Below, one piece after another: positions 14,183 to 16,346 of a DNA stretch of 16,346 nt. The notes beneath the pieces were generated by a model. That model saw only the letters and a program-made list of their open reading frames with translations. It did no database searches and was not told the DNA's origin. The translations under genes were made by a program, and so were the position numbers. How positions within the stretch are numbered: position 1 is the first letter of the stretch; the number at the start of each line of letters is the position of its first letter. The DNA is from Gemmatimonadota bacterium (GTDB lineage Bacteria > Latescibacterota > UBA2968 > UBA8231), in the NCBI GenBank assembly GCA_002712305.1, contig PATE01000100.1:1-16346 (forward strand), read 5' to 3'.

Positions 14183-16029
14183 AAGCGAGCAGGTTTCTAC
14201 TGACAGCGACGCTGCTTGGGATCACCGTGGCCGCCGTGTTTGCCCAGGATTCCTGGTCTGTCATCCGAGCAGTACTCGGCTCGACACGTGACATCATTGT
14301 GTTCGATGGCGTCGAACGGGCCAACACCCGGTCTGAGACCACAGGGGCACCGGTTGTAGGAGATTGGTTGGTTCGTCACAGCCTGTCCGACCCGAGCAGC
14401 ATGAATCCATACACGGCCAGCGATGCCGCAGTATCGGAAATCCATGCGTACATCTTCGAGTCTCTGCTCAATCAGTCGCCGGAACCACCATTCGAGTCGA
14501 GGGGACACCTGTCCACCGGTTACCCGAACGTTTCCGCCGACAAGCTCAGCTATTCATTCGAACTGCGGCCGAATGCCTCGTTCTCAGACGGGGTACGGCT
14601 GACCTCGGCCGATGTGTTGTTCAGCCTGAAGGTCATTCTTCATCCTGAGGTGCTGGCGGCCTCTTTGCGGAACTACTACTCCTCCGTCATCGACGCCAAA
14701 ACTGACGGTGAGCATCAGATCACCATCAGCTGCAAGGAGCCCTACTTCCGAAACGATCTGATGCTCGGGGGGTTCAAGGTCATCCCTCGTCACTTCTACG
14801 ATCCGGAAGATCTGCTCGCTCACATCTCGATCGCCGATTTGGTCGATGGTTCCTGGGCCGAGGGCCCTCAAGCAGAAAAAGCCCACCGCTTCGCTGAGCG
14901 CTTCAACCAGGATTTCAGTCGAGCTGTCCTCGGGTCAGGCCCCTATCAACTCCTGGATCCTGCAACCGACATGGTGACCCAGCAAAAGGTCGTTCTCACT
15001 CGAGATAGCGACTACTGGGGGCGGGAGCTGGGTCAGCTGCCACAATCGGGCTACGTAGAGCGGATCGTATTCAAGATCATCAACAACACAGATGCCGCCT
15101 TCATCGAGCTCACCAATGGCGATCTCGACTATCTGGATCTGAGTTCACTGGAATTCAAGGAGAAGAGCTGGGACCCAGACTTCCAAGCTAGTTTCATGAA
15201 GGCCATCCGCTACCGAGGTGGCTATACCTACATCGCATGGAACAACGCACGTCCCCTCTTTGGAGATCCTCGAGTGCGACGGGCGCTGACGATGCTCACC
15301 GATCGACAGGGGATGATCGACAACCTCCTGTTTGGTCTCGGAGAGCCCGTCATCGGCCCCATCCACAAGTTCCGGCCGGAATACAACAACAACCTCGAGC
15401 CCTACTCCTACGATCCGGACACAGCCATCGATCTGCTCTACGAAGCCGGCTGGGACGATGCCGACGAGGATGGGATCCTCGATAAACAGATCGACGGGGA
15501 GAGGATACCCTTCCGCTTCGAGATTCTCGTGAATTCGGGCAATCAGCTTCGCAAGGACATCGCTCTGGTTGTCCAAGCAGAGCTGGCCGACATCGGCATC
15601 GATTGTCAGGTTCGCGAACTCGACTGGTCCATCTTCCTGCAACGGGCGGACACGCAGGATTTTGACGCGCTGGTGCTAGGATGGACCGGAAATGTCCGGT
15701 TCCCACCGGATGCCTACCAGATCTGGCACTCTTCGCAGGCAGAGGGGCAGGGGTCGAACTTCATCACCTTCGTCAACGACGAGGTTGATTCGATCCTCGA
15801 GGAGTACCGAAGGGAATTCGACCCTGATCGACGAATCGCCCTCTACCAGAGATTTCAGGAGATCCTCCACGAACAGCAGCCGTACACGTTTCTCTGGAAG
15901 CAGCGTCTTGCCACCTCGTATGCTCGTCGTTTCAGAGGTGTCAATTGGTATCCGGGTGCCGATCGCGGCAGCATCGGCGAGATCACCATGGAGTGGTGGG
16001 TGACGACGCCGGAGCGAGCCTACCAATAA
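14179..16029 (+). CDS. ABC transporter substrate-binding protein, family 5 (peptide/OppA-like)
   Basis: A 616-residue periplasmic solute-binding protein of the SBP_bac_5 (OppA/DppA) family. The signal peptide is MKASRF plus a hydrophobic core, ending AAVFA-Q near residue 22, with no lipobox Cys. This fits a soluble periplasmic protein of a diderm. [18 protein letters not shown] opens the binding domain. [27 protein letters not shown] is the well-known family block, and [22 protein letters not shown] and [14 protein letters not shown] follow. The last carries a D-x-D-x-D-G loop at 427-432. Family ligands include peptides, nickel and some sugars, so the ligand here is open. The ATG overlaps the ilvE stop by 4 nt. 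No permease or OppD/OppF ATPase is adjacent, and the ATPase at 8227 belongs to a different transporter class. Confidence 0.92.
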   Translation: MKASRFLLTATLLGITVAAVFAQDSWSVIRAVLGSTRDIIVFDGVERANTRSETTGAPVVGDWLVRHSLSDPSSMNPYTASDAAVSEIHAYIFESLLNQSPEPPFESRGHLSTGYPNVSADKLSYSFELRPNASFSDGVRLTSADVLFSLKVILHPEVLAASLRNYYSSVIDAKTDGEHQITISCKEPYFRNDLMLGGFKVIPRHFYDPEDLLAHISIADLVDGSWAEGPQAEKAHRFAERFNQDFSRAVLGSGPYQLLDPATDMVTQQKVVLTRDSDYWGRELGQLPQSGYVERIVFKIINNTDAAFIELTNGDLDYLDLSSLEFKEKSWDPDFQASFMKAIRYRGGYTYIAWNNARPLFGDPRVRRALTMLTDRQGMIDNLLFGLGEPVIGPIHKFRPEYNNNLEPYSYDPDTAIDLLYEAGWDDADEDGILDKQIDGERIPFRFEILVNSGNQLRKDIALVVQAELADIGIDCQVRELDWSIFLQRADTQDFDALVLGWTGNVRFPPDAYQIWHSSQAEGQGSNFITFVNDEVDSILEEYRREFDPDRRIALYQRFQEILHEQQPYTFLWKQRLATSYARRFRGVNWYPGADRGSIGEITMEWWVTTPERAYQ

Positions 16030-16049
16030 CCGCCCAACCTTCTGGTCGG

Positions 16050-16346
16050 TCAGCGCCCCAGCTGCGGGCCTCCGCGGCCCGGACAAAGAAGACAACGCTC
16101 ACGCTGAGAAAAGAAGCTGCCCGGCATCCACTGGGGTGTCAGGTCGATCTTTGGATCCAGCGTCAGCGATGCCGATTGGGTGCCGTCCTTCGTCATGACA
16201 AAGATATTGGGATTGCCCGTCTGCTCAGAGACAAACGCGATGCGACTCCCGTCCGATGACCAGGAAGGGTTGTAGTCATCGAAGGGTGAATAGGTCAGAT
16301 TCCTCGGCTCGGATCCATCGGCGTTCATCAGGTAGATCTCGTCGTT
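16050..16346 (-). CDS. TolB/PD40-type beta-propeller protein, C-terminal part (partial)
   Basis: The reading frame enters from the right edge and ends at 16050, giving the last 98 residues of a longer protein. At least two PD40/TolB-like blades are visible: DEIYLMNADGSEPRNLT followed by DDYNPSWSSDGSRIAFVSE, then NIFVMTKDGTQSASLT and DLTPQW. The internal ATG at 16328 is not the start because the frame is open beyond it. Such propellers occur in TolB (Tol-Pal envelope complex) and in many secreted or peptidase-linked proteins of FCB-type bacteria, so the full gene cannot be named. The last 22 residues (SFFSQRERCLLCPGRGG...) no longer look like a blade. The gene converges on the binding-protein gene with 20 nt between stops. 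Confidence 0.8.
   Translation of the reverse strand, partial: NDEIYLMNADGSEPRNLTYSPFDDYNPSWSSDGSRIAFVSEQTGNPNIFVMTKDGTQSASLTLDPKIDLTPQWMPGSFFSQRERCLLCPGRGGPQLGR
16065..16081. other. GC-rich hairpin near convergent gene ends
   Basis: CGGGCC (16065-16070) pairs with GGCCCG (16076-16081) around a 5-nt loop. It lies 36 nt past the stop of the binding-protein gene, inside the last codons of the convergent propeller gene. No T-tract follows on either strand, so a terminator role is only a possibility. Confidence 0.25.

Noticed and set aside
8227-16029. The ATPase at 8227 and the binding protein at 14179 as one transporter
   Set aside because: The ATPase is of the CUT1 sugar class and the binding protein of the peptide class. 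These classes normally use different ATPases, and no permease is present.
1-16346. CRISPR array, insertion sequence, phage or toxin-antitoxin genes
   Set aside because: No regularly spaced repeats, terminal inverted repeats, transposase or integrase motifs were seen on either strand.

Overview
The window is an ordinary chromosomal housekeeping stretch from a diderm (Gram-negative type) bacterium of moderately high GC. It holds no mobile element, CRISPR array, phage gene or obvious defence system. The 5S rRNA has the sequence style of the FCB group (Bacteroidetes, Fibrobacteres, Gemmatimonadetes and related candidate phyla). An outer-membrane-barrel-like protein, a signal peptide without a lipobox on a binding protein, and a TolB-like propeller fit an uncultured FCB-type lineage. 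This placement is inference; no phylum can be assigned from the sequence alone.

Layout. Positions 1-219 are the 3' end of a 23S rRNA gene. A spacer with strong inverted repeats but no tRNA follows, then a 5S rRNA (402-520) and a textbook Rho-independent terminator with a 14-bp perfect stem. A family-8 glycosyltransferase lies on the minus strand (571-1590) and converges on the rRNA operon. Divergent from it is a stand-alone EF-G paralogue of the EF-G2 type (1811-3883), with its own candidate promoter and terminator.

From 4102 to 16029 twelve genes run on the plus strand with gaps of at most 39 nt and several overlaps, so they probably form one long transcription unit. The order is yebC, ruvC, ruvA, ruvB, tsaB, rimI, a MalK/UgpC-type ABC ATPase, holB, rsmA, an unrecognised beta-barrel-like protein, ilvE, and a family-5 ABC binding protein. 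The unit combines Holliday-junction processing (RuvABC), replication (delta prime), translation and RNA modification (YebC, TsaB, RimI, RsmA), branched-chain amino acid synthesis and envelope or transport functions. Two transport genes are orphans: the sugar-type ATPase has no permease or binding protein beside it, and the peptide-type binding protein has no permease beside it.

A truncated TolB/PD40-type beta-propeller gene enters from the right edge on the minus strand and converges on the binding-protein gene.

Most informative items for follow-up: the 641-residue barrel-like protein with no recognised family, inserted between rsmA and ilvE; the atypical EF-G switch I; the orphan transport genes inside an information-processing operon; and an inverted repeat beside the likely yebC promoter. 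I did not find convincing evidence of a previously undescribed multi-gene system.
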